A DNA stretch of 64,000 bases, from contig NC_056738.1 in assembly GCF_019279795.1 (NCBI RefSeq), positions 404,421,245 through 404,485,244 of the forward strand. The letters are read 5' to 3'. The notes under the pieces are model-generated. The model was not told the DNA's origin. It searched no databases and saw only the letters and a program-made list of their open reading frames with translations. This document shows, piece by piece, positions 45,430 to 56,398 of this stretch (the first letter of the stretch is position 1; each line of letters opens with the position of its first letter). Made by a program: the position numbers and the translations under genes. Source of the DNA: Protopterus annectens. Lineage: Eukaryota; Chordata; Ceratodontiformes; Protopteridae.

Positions 45430-45430
<1 letters not shown>
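45047..45430 (-). mobile_element. RTE-like LINE 3' fragment
   Basis: Two overlapping minus-strand frames hold MLRFALGVTRMDRI and RRDAEYIGKKMLRMKLPG followed by RKRGRPK, the basic C-terminus of a LINE common in fishes and amphibians. I take it for an RTE-type, with moderate certainty. The 3' tail on the plus strand, CCCGTTAGGGGTCGCCACAG, is shared with SINE-A. The 3' end lies at CTTCTTTTTCTTC (45052). Confidence 0.7.

Positions 45431-45431
<1 letters not shown>

Positions 45432-45524
<93 letters not shown>
45432..45524. repeat. (TA)n/(TG)n microsatellite
   Basis: Long TA runs with an internal GTGTATG patch, directly left of the palindromic MITE. Confidence 0.95.
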
Positions 45525-45525
<1 letters not shown>

Positions 45526-46049
45526 GGTTCCCTACCAGAAGCTTGAAACACTATAAGCTTGAAAATCTAAATCCTGAAACCAAAAGCATGAAAATTCAAA
45601 ATCCCGAAAACCCAAAATCCTGAAACTCAAAATCCTGAAAACACAAATAATGCTAATATGTCACTATAAAGACACTAATATCTACCAACTGACCCTGACC
45701 CTGACCCTAACCCTAACCCTAAGGTCCGTCACTATCGCACACTCACCTGACCCGCGCCCTAACCCTAACTCACTTAAACCGCCCCTAACCCCAATATTTG
45801 TCACTATTGCATACATGCCTAACCTGCGCCCTAACCCTAACTCATTTAAACCGCCCCTAACCCTAACATAAAACCAACCGCACACTTAACTGAACCCAAC
45901 ACATGACCTAACACCACAGGGCTAACAATAGCAAAGCCACAATGACAGCAGTATGTCCATTTTGTGTTTTCGGGATTTTGAATTTTCAGGCTTTTGGTTT
46001 CAGGATTTTGATTTTCAAGCTTAGTGTTTCAGGCTTCTGATAGGGAACC
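45526..46049. mobile_element. Palindromic MITE with telomere-like core
   Basis: A 524-bp element with terminal inverted repeats of about 93 bp starting GGTTCCCTA.CAGAAGC.TG. The arms consist of short A-rich units (AAAATCCTGAAAC and variants). The middle (45695-45880) holds CCCTAACCCTAA runs and an imperfect duplication of about 80 bp around ACCGCCCCTAACCC. No coding capacity. It sits between a TA and a CA microsatellite, so a TA target duplication cannot be proved. Confidence 0.75.
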
Positions 46050-46055
46050 ATATAT

Positions 46056-46061
<6 letters not shown>

Positions 46062-46122
<61 letters not shown>
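46062..46122. repeat. (CA)n microsatellite
   Basis: About 30 CA units between the MITE and the Tc1 element. Confidence 0.95.
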
Positions 46123-46128
<6 letters not shown>

Positions 46129-47273
46129 CCATGGATGTAAAAAGTTAAGTTATTATGAAAGATTAAAATATCTGAACTTGTACAGTATCTCTTACAGACA
46201 AAAAAATGCCAGGTTTTTGTGATATAAAAATGAGACCTCAATAAATCATTTCAAAACTTTTTCCACCTTTAATGTGCTCTATAACCTGTACAATTCAACT
46301 GTAAAACTAACAAATCTGTTGGGGGAAAAATATAAAAAATAAATAATGTACAATAAGCTGGTTGCATAAATGTGCACACCCTTAAACTAATACTTTGTTG
46401 AAGCACCTTTTGATTTAATTACAGCATTCAGTCTTCTTGGGTAGGAGTGTATCAGCATGGCACATCTTGATTTGGCAATGTTTGCCCACTTTTCCTTGCA
46501 AAATTGCTCCAAATCTGTCTGATTACGAGAGCATCTCTTGTGCACACCCCTCTTCAGGTCACTCCACAGATTTTCTATTGAATTTAGGTCTGGGCTCTGG
46601 CTGCGCCATTCCAAAACTATACTTTTCTTCTGGTGAAGCCATTCTTTTGTTGATGTGAATGTATGCTTGGGGTCATTGTCATGTTGAAAAGTGAAATTCC
46701 TCTTCCTCTTCATCTTCAGCTTTCTAGCAGATGCTTGAAGGTTTTGGGCCAAAAGTGACTGGTATTTGGAACTGTTCATAATTCTCTTCACTTTGACTAA
46801 AGTCCCGGTTCTAGCTTAAGAAAAGCAACCCCAAAGCATGATACTGCCACCACCATGCTTCACTATGGGGGATGGTGTTCTTTTGGTGATGCGAAGTGTT
46901 GTTTTTGTGACAAACGTACCTTTTCAAATTGTGGCCATAAAGTTTATCCTTGGTCTTATCAGACCATGGGGTTAATCAGTCTCTTTAATTGATGGCAGGT
47001 GTGTACCCAGGAAGACTGAATGCTGTAATTAAATCAAAAAGTGCTTTAACAAAGTATTAGTTTAAGGGTGTGCACACTTATGCAACCAGCTTATTGTACA
47101 TTTTTTATTTATTACATTTATTCACCTAACAGATTTATTTTTCAATTGGACTGCACAGGTTACAGGTCACATTAAAGGTGTGAAAAGTTTTGAAACAATT
47201 TATTGTGGTCTCATTTTTTATATCACAAAACTTGGCATTTTAACAGGGGTGTGTACACTTTTTATATCCACTG
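46123..47273 (-). mobile_element. Tc1/mariner-type transposon, internally deleted
   Basis: About 1.15 kb with very long, imperfect inverted repeats of roughly 280-330 bp that reach into the transposase end. The right end, reverse-complemented, is CAGTGGATATAAAAAGTG next to TA. The left end is CAGT..., then GGATGTAAAAAGT. Both arms share GGTTGCATAA.TGTGCACACC and text encoding the transposase C-terminus. Confidence 0.85.
46387..46791 (-). pseudogene. Tc1-like transposase, C-terminal part
   Basis: The frame contains FQHDNDPKHT (second catalytic Asp), WRSQSPDLNSIENLWSDLK (catalytic Glu in IE) and a terminal YPRRLNAVIKSKG. The first catalytic Asp and the DNA-binding domain are missing. Text on the minus strand beyond 46800 continues the family in broken frames. 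It encodes no working cut-and-paste enzyme. Confidence 0.9.
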
Positions 47274-47284
47274 TATATAGGGCA

Positions 47285-47580
47285 TTTAGTGACAACTACC
47301 TCTGGGAATAATTGGGATTAACAAAAAGTATTAGAGAATCATCGGACAACCTATGTAGAAGATTGTGTAGAAATGAAAAGTGTACTAATTGATTTTCTGA
47401 CAGAGTAGATGATGCTAAAGCAGGTACTAATTTAGATATTTTTAAGAACAGCCTGGATACTTATTATGGGAACAAGTCTTTTGGTATATTGGCAAGCTAG
47501 AAGGTCATTAATGCCTGTGCTTGAAATATTTGCATGTATCGGGTTATATTGTTAGTCTGAAAAAAATGAACAAAGCACCT
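47285..47580 (+). pseudogene. CR1/L2-like LINE, 3' part of the split copy
   Basis: Plus-strand text SSDNLCRRLCRNEKCTN and FKNSLDTYYGNKSFG is the C-terminal end of a LINE ORF2, then a stop and a short tail. The orientation and missing parts complement the LINE ending at 45045. The 2.2 kb between holds the RTE tail, MITE and Tc1. Confidence 0.65.
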
Positions 47581-47619
47581 GCTAAGTGATCACAGTAAAA
47601 AAAAAATGGGAGCTGCCTC

Positions 47620-48250
47620 CTCCTTTCCCTTCCTACCCTCCTGTATGCTTCAACAGTATTCACAAATCTCAACTCTTCTACCAAACACAAACTAGAAAGC
47701 ACCTACAACAAAATTAGGAAGTTTGCCTGCACCCTCCCAAACCACTCCTACCACTGCAAGGCCCCCGGTACCCTCAACTGGCTTGAACTTCCTCAACACA
47801 TTTGCTCTCTTAACAGCGCGCACAGTGCTTTTCCAGCCACTTGAAACATCCTCACTGTAAAATCTCATCCAGTGGCATGTATCAAATACAACCCCTAAGA
47901 TCCTCAGAACGTGAGCTAATTGTTGACTCACTATTATCTGTCGCCATCTGCAAGGCATTGAACAAACTTCTGTCCCACATCAGGCTTTTAAATAACCTGC
48001 AACAACTGAAATCCAACCTAAAATATCACTTGACAGCTAGTAAACTGTGCATCTCTACCACACCTACAGTTTCAAGTATGCATTACCAACTCTCTCTGCA
48101 CTATGGATATATACAAGGATATTAATACAGTATTTTTAATATTACTTGTAGTATCTGGAAAATGTGTATTTCCTTAATTTGATGTGCTTCAGAGATAAAA
48201 TTTGTTAGCTACTTGCACTGAAATACTTTTGTAAATAATGCTTGTTGATT
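47620..48250 (+). mobile_element. LINE-X-type 3' fragment, copy 3
   Basis: Plus-strand text STYNKIRKFACTL and LNWLELPQHI parallels the minus-strand LINE at 6 kb. The frame at 47841-48125 reads RSSERELIVDSLL and NNLQQLKSNLKYHL, the LINE C-terminus. It ends near 48250 without a clear tail. Confidence 0.65.
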
Positions 48251-49189
48251 GATTTTCCTTTGAATTATCAAAAATGTTTATCTACCATTGTTTTGGAGCT
48301 TTTCATCTTGGGCCTCTGCTGAAAATAGGCATCTTAGTTCCCAGATGGACTTTCCTGATAGATATATGAGCAAGGAAAGAAATTCAGTCTTACTTTTTAC
48401 AAGGAATAAATGTTTTGTATGATAAAATAGTTTGCAAAAATCTGAGAGGGTAAATATTTGAAAGCATACATCAGTCTTGTCTGGGAATAGTGCCAGCTTG
48501 CCCCCCCCCCCCCCCCCAAAAAAAAAAAAAAAAAAAAAAACTGTGATGAAGGTAGAACTGGTCAAAGTCGTATTTCAAAAAACTGTCGTCAAATGTAAAT
48601 TCAGCATGACTCCTCACATATTCAGCCCCAACCCCCACCCCCCCAAAAAAGTGCACCACTTTGTTAAATTTGGAGAAAAATGCAAGAACTAGAACACAAT
48701 AATATATCTCAGACTGATGCTGTCAGACATATATAAACAGTATGTCTCTTTAACCATACTTCCCAAAAATAACCACCTGTATATTCATCTGATGTTTGAT
48801 TGTGAGGATGGTCAAAAATACAACAATCACAGTAGTGTATTCTGGTCACCCTTAGATAAGCCATGGCTACTTTATGCTCATATCTTTGAGGTTTGTGAGA
48901 AAAGTTTAAAGAAATAATGATTAAACTGTCCACATCCCCTTTACAAGCTGTAGTGACATTTTGTGCATACCTCCGAGCAGGGCCAGTTTTAGACTAGATG
49001 AGGTTCAGGGCAGTGACCACTACTAAGTCTGTGCCAAGGTACACACACTGAATGTCACAATCTATACTGATTTTTTTAGTACACACACACATGTATAAAT
49101 ACTTCTGACAGGCCATTTCTGTCACAAGATGCAAATGAAATAACACCTATACACTGCACGCTTACCTACAGTTAAATTGGAGTAATGCA
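48251..49189. other. No gene recognised
   Basis: Non-coding. It contains a C-run followed by an A-run (48501-48540). The glycine- and phenylalanine-rich antisense frames there are artefacts. Confidence 0.5.
48501..48540. repeat. Poly(C) then poly(A) tract
   Basis: About 18 C followed by about 22 A. Confidence 0.95.
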
Positions 49190-49335
49190 TTTCACCTGTG
49201 TCACTTTGGGGTTTTCGAGGAAAGCAGACTGCATGATTAAACCCACACAGACAGAGGAAGGGCATGCAGACTCTACCTAGTAGATGCAGTCAAGAGTTCA
49301 ACCTGCAAGTAACTTGGGCTATGTGATATACCCCT
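49190..49335 (-). repeat. tRNA-SINE-like remnant
   Basis: Text like AAACCCACACAGACAGAGG and GCATGCAGACTCTACC, with a B-box-like GTTCAACCTG, resembles the body of a widespread vertebrate tRNA-derived repeat, in the minus orientation. Highly diverged, and no target duplication. Confidence 0.4.
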
Positions 49336-49970
49336 CTTCACGCAGACGAGGTATCCTCCAATCATCTGTTCTTCACAGAGGGACTGAATTGATAGTAAAA
49401 TAATTACAAATTCCACCTGTGCAATTTATGTTCAACTCTTTTACTAAAGTGGACAAGTATGAGTGCTTGTCCAGCTTGGAGAATGCTAGTGACATAATAC
49501 TGTACATGGAGAAATTAATCACTTTCTGAATTGTTGTTCTGTCCATTATCAAACAAGAAGGGAAGGTGTCACTTGTCACGTGTCCTGTACATTACTACAA
49601 AACAGATTCAACAGAAAGATGGACTCAAACTCTGCTTGTCATTCTGCAGTGTCACTACCTAGATTATCCATCTCAATAAATGTCAGAAAATTTCCAGGAA
49701 TAACTTGCTCACCTGTTGACTAAAATGTCAAGAAAGAAAATGGACACTGCTGAAACTGTTACTTACTTTTGCAGATACTAGTCTTACAGAACGTTTTATT
49801 CCCATCAACTGCCAGTAATGTATATGTCAGTATTTTTAATTTCCCAATTGTGACAAGGTATTACCATTCCATCTGATATACTTTCTAGATCCAAGCTAAT
49901 CTGGAAAAAAAAAATTTAATAAATCCAGTAAGCATAAATGTTTGGCCTTAAATGAAGTCTCCACTCATAT

Positions 49971-50023
49971 GTACACACACACACACACATATATTATATA
50001 TATATTATATATGTGTGTGTGTA

Positions 50024-50111
<88 letters not shown>

Positions 50112-50117
50112 GATATG

Positions 50118-50171
<54 letters not shown>

Positions 50172-50175
50172 TATG

Positions 50176-50215
<40 letters not shown>

Positions 50216-50369
50216 TACATATGATATGTATGTGTGTGTATGTATTGGCCTACTTCTAAATGTCGAAGTTTCAAAACTTCGAATTTCTTATGGTCGGGAC
50301 CATAAGATCAAAGTTTTCAAACTTCAAAAATTAGAAGTAGATCCATATATGTATACGTGTCTGTGTGTA

Positions 50370-50436
<67 letters not shown>

Positions 50437-50465
50437 GTGTATAATATATATGTGTGTGTGTGTAT
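49971..50465. repeat. Compound (CA)/(TA)/(TG) microsatellite
   Basis: Long alternating TA, TG and CA runs interrupted by one palindromic segment. All open frames across it (Tyr-Ile or Val-Cys repeats) are artefacts. Confidence 0.95.
50250..50340. repeat. 91-bp near-palindrome
   Basis: The arms start CTACTTCTAA and meet at TTATGGTC-GG-GACCATAA. The outer parts are imperfect (GAAGTTT.AAAACTT). It is the only complex sequence within the microsatellite tract. It may be a minimal foldback element inserted into TA repeats. Confidence 0.75.
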
Positions 50466-50469
50466 GTAT

Positions 50470-51045
50470 GTATGTATATGTTTATTTGGTGTAAGTAGAC
50501 CATGATTGGGGCACCAAATGGTGTGGTAGGAGGCACCTTGGAGCCCTTTTGCCTAGGGCACCAGTTAACCTAAGGCCGCTCCTGTATTCATAAACATGTA
50601 AAATTAGTGCAATGAGTCACGATAATTGAGTGTTCTGCACTTCAAGACTTTATGGAATTCCAGGAATGTCATTCACATTATAATGCTAAGAATAGCATCA
50701 ACATTAGCAAACCTTAGCAGAGCAGCATGTATTTAGTGGTCTGCTTTGCAGACAGTGTCAGCAATATTGTGCGTTGTTGTCCTCAACTTTGCAGACAGGT
50801 TCACCAGTTGCTAACATGCCATCATCTCCACAACTGGGACATTGTCTACCACTGCAAGTTAGTAGACATTTGTCACTCTAACCTGGAATCAAGGGCGATG
50901 CATGGAATACTTTTTCCTGCAGACAAAGTTTTGTGTAGCTGTAGTCCTTGCTATGGGAACTTTTCATCATCTGACAGGGGACATATTAGGAGTTTTACAG
51001 GTGTCTTTCTTTTGAATCCTTCTGCAATTCTTTTGTGTGTTACTA
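50470..51045. other. No feature recognised
   Basis: A piece near 50510-50580 (GGGCACCAGTTAACCTAAGG) loosely resembles text at 2080. Otherwise nothing. Confidence 0.4.
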
Positions 51046-51063
51046 AAGCATGTGTAGAAGCAT

Positions 51064-51730
51064 CACATGAAAGTAAACAAAAGCTGGATAAACACCTGGT
51101 ATACACCTCAAGTGAAAAAAAAATGAAAAGACCAATGGTTAGACCACAGCTGAAGATAAAAATGGAATAAATATAAGTAAGAGGGGAGGTGATATAAGGA
51201 ATAAGGTAGAGGAAGCAGAACAAAGATGGATTTTATTACTTCAGGCAGATAGGTCTCCTGGATTCAACAATGCTGTTTCCTTGAAACCTTTTTTAAAATC
51301 CAGACCACTAAAACATTAAGTAATATGGATTATTAAATAAAATGTGTCTGTTACATGTATATTTTATTTCATCTTATGCAGAATATAAGGCAAATTAATG
51401 TACTGATGTATGCAATTTTAATTAGTCTATGTCATAGTTCTATATGTGTTTTCATTGGTTGAACCATATTTTAAATACCAATGTTTTAACTGTTTTTATG
51501 AGTCTGAAGAAGCGATCAGCTGACTTAGATCGCGAAAGCGCTTACTTTTGTTTAATAAAGTGGTGTGAAACTGCAAGTGAACCGTTTCCTACCTTGACTA
51601 CTACATCTCAGTTACAATTTTTGGTTTTATAAAGGGCACTACTGTGAAGCTGCAAGTGATTTATTTCCTGACGTGGATTATTCCATTTTTATCTTCAGCT
51701 GTGGTCTAACCATTGGTCTTTTCATTTTTT
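51064..51730 (+). mobile_element. PLE-like insertion (PLE-C) with 14-bp target duplication
   Basis: 667 bp between two exact copies of ATGTGTAGAAGCAT (51050-51063 and 51731-51744). Inside, 51118-51170 is a perfect 53-bp inverted copy of 51678-51730. The right part resembles a PLE 3' end: a hammerhead-like hairpin, TTTTGTTTAATAAAG 4 bases on, then about 180 bases. No coding motif remains. A 5'-truncated PLE with an inverted start is the best reading. Confidence 0.6.
51504..51542 (+). ncRNA. Hammerhead-like hairpin, PLE-C
   Basis: CTGAAGA, an extra A, stem GCGATC/GATCGC with a 10-base loop, GAAA, AGCGCT and T. Stem I can form from GAGT before the core and ACTT after it. The stem sequence differs from PLE-B but still pairs, so pairing rather than sequence is kept. 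Confidence 0.55.
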
Positions 51731-51744
51731 ATGTGTAGAAGCAT

Positions 51745-52318
51745 GTTTGGTTTTCATGAAAAGGAGATGAGAGAGCAACCTCTTTGTGGGCATTATGTAG
51801 CATAGCCCATTTCCTTGGGCTTCTCGGAGCCATTGGCATGACAATATTCATATCGCTATCAAGGCTTCATCTGCTCACAATGGCATCTGGTATGTCATCT
51901 TGAAGGGCTTCCACTCAGCATTCAAGTTGTGTTCAGTGCACATGGCTATTATATTCATTGTGTATGTGTACCATCAAAGCAGTTCATGTGATTCATACAT
52001 GTGGCACATGTGCAACCTATACCATTGTTTCATGTGGGATGACTTTTTACACATGGTCATCTGTTTGATATGTGCACAAACTACCACACACAGAAATCTT
52101 GATATGTGGATCCAATGAATGTATACAAAAGGCCACTCTTAATGGTATCCACTCTTCACTGTAGTGTGTTGCAGGTGGCTCATTATATGCGTTGAAACTG
52201 TGGCAGATGACCCTCCTCCCTAATCCCCAGACCATGATGGAGATGGTATATAACACTGCGTTGTCACAAACATGGAGCATTGTCAAATGTGAGTTTGTAT
52301 CTCTGAAGGCCTGGTTCT
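51745..52318. other. No feature recognised
   Basis: Non-coding by eye. Confidence 0.4.
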
Positions 52319-52570
52319 TTATTTTTTTTTTTACCCAATAGATTTTTATTGATTTCCATAAACATAAACGTATATACAGTATGTATGTTAAAGAAATATT
52401 TGCATAGTCAAAGCTTAACATGGAGAAACAATTCCAAAAACGAATATTACAAAACCAGCTTTGTACATAGCATGTCTATACTTGAAAAACTTTGTTTTCT
52501 TGTTTGCATCTTTGAATAAGATTTATAATTTATTACAGTCTTCTGTTTCCAGCACTTGATTTACTTTCTG

Positions 52571-54216
52571 TCAGGCAGTGCTTAAGAAAGTAGGTCGTTC
52601 TGTTCTTTCCTTGATTGTTTTCATTTCCAGCTGCGAGACTGATAAAACCATGTTCTTGAAATGTTTAAAATTGAGAGGAGTTGCAGCTTTCCAGTTCTGT
52701 ATAATATTTCTCCTTGCAATAGTAAGGAGAGTCCACAAAATTACATATTTTTGCCTTGGAACACAAGACAGCACAGGTGTATTCAACAAAACATGTAAAA
52801 AGTAGTTAATACGTTCCCAATATTGTTTAAGTAAATGACATTCATAGAACATGTGTTGCCAGTTGGCTATTGATTTGTGATTTACACCTCCAACATCTAT
52901 TTTCTTTGTTATATTGTTTGTGTCTTTCGGCTTTTCCCGGTTAGGGGTCGCCACAGCGGAACTCCGGTTCGCTAATGATTGGCAGTTGATTTTTATGTAC
53001 TGGCTTGCCAGGCCTGACGCACAACCTTCAACGAAGGTACGCCCATTTATGCATGTCTCCACGCAGAAGACGCTCTAGCTGAGAATCGAACCGGACAGCG
53101 TCTTACTGTGCGGCGACAATGCTACCGCAGCACCACTAATTTGTGTGGTGTTAACTATGTTCTATGTATAAATTGCCATGTGAAAAGTTGCCAATATAGT
53201 GATAAAAATGTTATTTTTGAGGATGTAAGAATTTGTTTTTATCTTTATCATCTGGCATTTTACCATTAACTGTTTCATAGTATTTCTATATATTTTGTTT
53301 ATGAACTCTTGTTTCTTTAACTAATTTGCACAATACTGATAAAATTCCTTTCTTATTTGTGGGAAATTCCATCAGTGTTATTAACTGCTCTATGAACTTG
53401 GGAACCTTTTCCCTAACAGACTTCTGCACTATTGCCTGTTGGTTTAAAACTGTATGTCTTAAACCCTGCAGTGTTAACCACATGTTATTTTCAAGGTTGA
53501 ACTCCCTAATAATTTTCTCTATCATTAGTACTTTATTAGTGTTTATCAACTGATGCCAGTAAATTAGACCATTCTTACTAAGTGTTTTAACTAATACTGA
53601 GTCCTGAGTTATAATATTATTTTGTGTATATGCTATTGGGAATATGAAAAAAGACCATGCTTTTATATCCAAAATTTTGTTTACAAAGTACATAAAAGAC
53701 TTTAGGGTATTGATAATGTATTTAGAATTTATATTTTTGTGTTTCCCTGTTGCTATATATTCCTTCAGTAACCAAAGTAAGCTATTCAATACTATTTCCA
53801 TATGTTTATTTATTGTATCATGAGTGTTTTTAACCAGATTTTTTTAATGTACTAGTTTCCATTTGGAAGTATATTCTTTGTTTAACCATAGAGAAACTGT
53901 TTTTAAAGCTGACAGTTGTATATATCCTTCTAAATTAGATAAGCTTATTCCACCTTCTCTCCATTTGTCAAAATGATGTCTTAGGACAACTCTAGGTTTT
54001 TTAGGGTACCATAAGAATTTCATTATTAACCCTTCAAATTGTTTTAAATATGATTTTAGGTGGAGGTAAAGAGTAAGCTTGTATAAAATACAGAATTTTC
54101 GGGAATATTATCATTTTAATTATATATAGTCTTTCCTTCATGGTAAAAAATGGCTTATTCCATTTTTGTATGAGTTCTTTGATATTATCCAAAATCTCTT
54201 TATAGTTTAGTTGCAC
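52571..54216 (-). pseudogene. L1 ORF2 post-RT region and C-terminus
   Basis: Frames at 54034-54216 (MKERLYIIKMIIFPKILYF), 53286-53801 and 52571-53062 (MFYECHLLKQYWERI) follow the L1 order. The CWRC cysteine region falls at the SINE insertion near 52.9-53.1 kb. The first part of the last frame is SINE, not L1. Confidence 0.8.
52924..53139 (-). repeat. SINE-A copy in L1
   Basis: Minus orientation, tail on the left (TTTCGGCTTTTCCCGGTTAG). TTTGTGT flanks both sides (52917-52923 and 53140-53146). The head shows GCGGTAGCATTGTCGCC-like text on the coding strand. Confidence 0.85.
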
Positions 54217-54347
54217 TATTGTATCTATGTCATTTGTAATTTTAAATCCTAAGTATTTGATTGTATAATTTCTAGATAGATCTTTATGATGTTTTTATTT
54301 AATGCTTTTTTTTGTTTGTATTTATTAGTAACATATTGGTTTTATTT

Positions 54348-55487
54348 TCATGAAATGATTAGTCCAGAAATCTTCTTAAACTGTTTTGTTGCTTTCCATA
54401 GTTCTTTTATTGTGTTATTATTTTCTTTTAAAGTCAATAAAATGTCTGCAAATAGTTGAATCTTTAACTCAAGGTCAGTATCTAGTTGAATTCCTTGGAT
54501 GTTTGGGTTTGCGCGTATGAAATTTGCTAATGGTTCTATTACTAATGAACGGGAGAGCCTCTTGCAGCGGTAGCATTGTTGCCTCACAGCAAGAGGTTCT
54601 CCCGTTCAATTCTCGGCTGGACCGCCTTCTGTGTGGAGTCTGCAGTGTGGAGTCTGCATGTCCTCCCCGTGGTCGAGTGACATTTGAAAGACATGCGTAG
54701 AATGGTCGTGCCTTCGCTGAAGGTTGGGCGTCGAGCTGGAACCTCTGCACCTATAAAAAAAAAATCTACTGCCAATCATTAGCGGACCAGAGTTCCGCTG
54801 TGGCGACCCCTAACCGGGAAAAGCCGAAAGAAGAACAACAACTAATGCGAACAACAAAGGAGAAAGAGGAAAACCCTGCTTTGTACCTTTTGTAATGGTA
54901 ATAGGCATCAGAATCCTATTTTTTTATGTACGCCGAAGATTTATCATAAAGAGACCTTGTTAGTGAGGTAAAATTTTTCGGAAATCCATACTCCGCCAGT
55001 GCAAGCCAAAGGTAATCCCAGTTCACGGAATTGAATGCAGTGTTAATATCTAAGCAAATTACTTTCATTTTATTTTTTGTTTTGCATATGAAATCAGTAA
55101 GGGACAAAATTCTCTTTGTATTGTCATGCAGTTCTGTTTTTAATAAATCCTGTTTTGATCATTCTGTATCAATAATGGCAATATTTGTTTTATTCTGTTT
55201 GCATGAAGTGTCCTAAATATTTTATAATTTGTAGTTAATAAACTTATGTTTCTATATGAGGTACACTCATCAGGTTTATTAGCTTTTTTATCTTGTTTCA
55301 AAATTGGTGATACTCGAGTGTATTTCCAAGGAGGAGGGCATTGATTACCTTCTTTAACTGATATGAACACACTTAGTAATATATTTAATGCATTATTAGA
55401 TAGTTTAAAAATTTCTGGTGTCATATTATCATTACCTGGGGCTTTGTTTAATTTTAATTTCTTGATTTGCGCTTTAATTTCTGACAT
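54348..55487 (-). pseudogene. L1 ORF2 reverse transcriptase, broken
   Basis: Blocks: LNKAPGNDNMTPEIFK, WKYTRVSPILKQDKK, ICLDINTAFNSVNWDYLW (motif A, near 55050) and IQLFADILL (54444-54461). The last one has lost one Asp of the FADD box. A SINE separates motif A from it. Confidence 0.85.
54548..54840 (+). repeat. SINE-A copy in L1, plus orientation
   Basis: ACTAATG flanks both sides (54541-54547, 54841-54847). The head carries GCAGCGGTAGCATTGTTGCC and the B-box-like GTTCAATTCTC. The tail is GCCGAAAGAAGAACAACAA. The first 17 bases are an inverted copy of 54590-54606 with one mismatch, so the 5' end folds back. Confidence 0.9.
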
Positions 55488-55984
55488 AGTTGTATCTTTA
55501 TCTATTATTTTTCTGTGTTCATCTGATAGTCTTAGTCTTATATTTTCCTTAAGGAATTTTCTAAGTGGTTATCTTGATTCTACTTTATTTTCTTGAGTAT
55601 TGAGTTTATTAAAATACACTCTAAAAGCTTCTAGAATTCCTTCTAAGTCTGATACTTTTCTTATTTTTGTCTGTGTTGTATATTACTTTTATCTGATATG
55701 CCTTTATCATTCCTTTCATCCTGTTAGCTATTCTCCTTTGATTTTTTGGATTCATAGAGTAAGCTCATAGTTTTATCTTCTATAGATTAATCATTGTTTT
55801 ATGGTTAAATATCTCAAAGTATTTTTTGTTGAGTTCTTCTTATTCTTTTTCTGAAGCTAAGTTGCCTTTATGAATTTCTAATTTCTTTTTGTGTATTTTA
55901 GTTTGTAGTTCTGCCAGAACTTTATTGCAATGCTTTTGTTTGTTTTTATACCAGGCTACCGCTTTCCCATATAAATATGCTTTC

Positions 55985-56176
55985 ATGTCCGGTTCGATTC
56001 TCAGCTAGAGCGTCTTCTGCTTGGAGACATGCGTGAATGGGCGCACTTTCATTGAAGGTTGTGCGTCAGGGCTGGCAACTCGGCAAGTAAAAATCAACTG
56101 CCAATCATTAGCGGACCGGAGTTCCGCTGTGGCGACCCCTAACTGGGAAAAGCCGAAAGACACAACAACATTGCAT
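55985..56176 (+). repeat. SINE-A copy in L1, 5'-truncated
   Basis: Starts inside the B-box region (GTCCGGTTCGATTCTCAGCT) and ends GCCGAAAGACACAACAACA. It is followed directly by the (TG)n run, which probably grew from the SINE tail junction. Confidence 0.85.
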
Positions 56177-56283
<107 letters not shown>

Positions 56284-56398
56284 TATATATGTCTGCTACC
56301 TTGTCTGTGAGGTTTAAGTCTAGAAATGTTTGCATCTATGTCATATAGTATTGTTAAAACTCTTTAAGGTTTGCTATAAAGGCTGGAATTCTTATGAT

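Noticed and set aside
45695-45720. A true telomere
   Set aside because: Only a few CCCTAA units, inside the arms of a MITE; not a chromosome end.
48278-48692. Gly-rich and Lys/Pro-rich small proteins
   Set aside because: They are readings of the poly(C)/poly(A) tract.
49952-50536. Tyr/Ile and Val/Cys repeat proteins
   Set aside because: They are translations of TA, TG and CA microsatellites.
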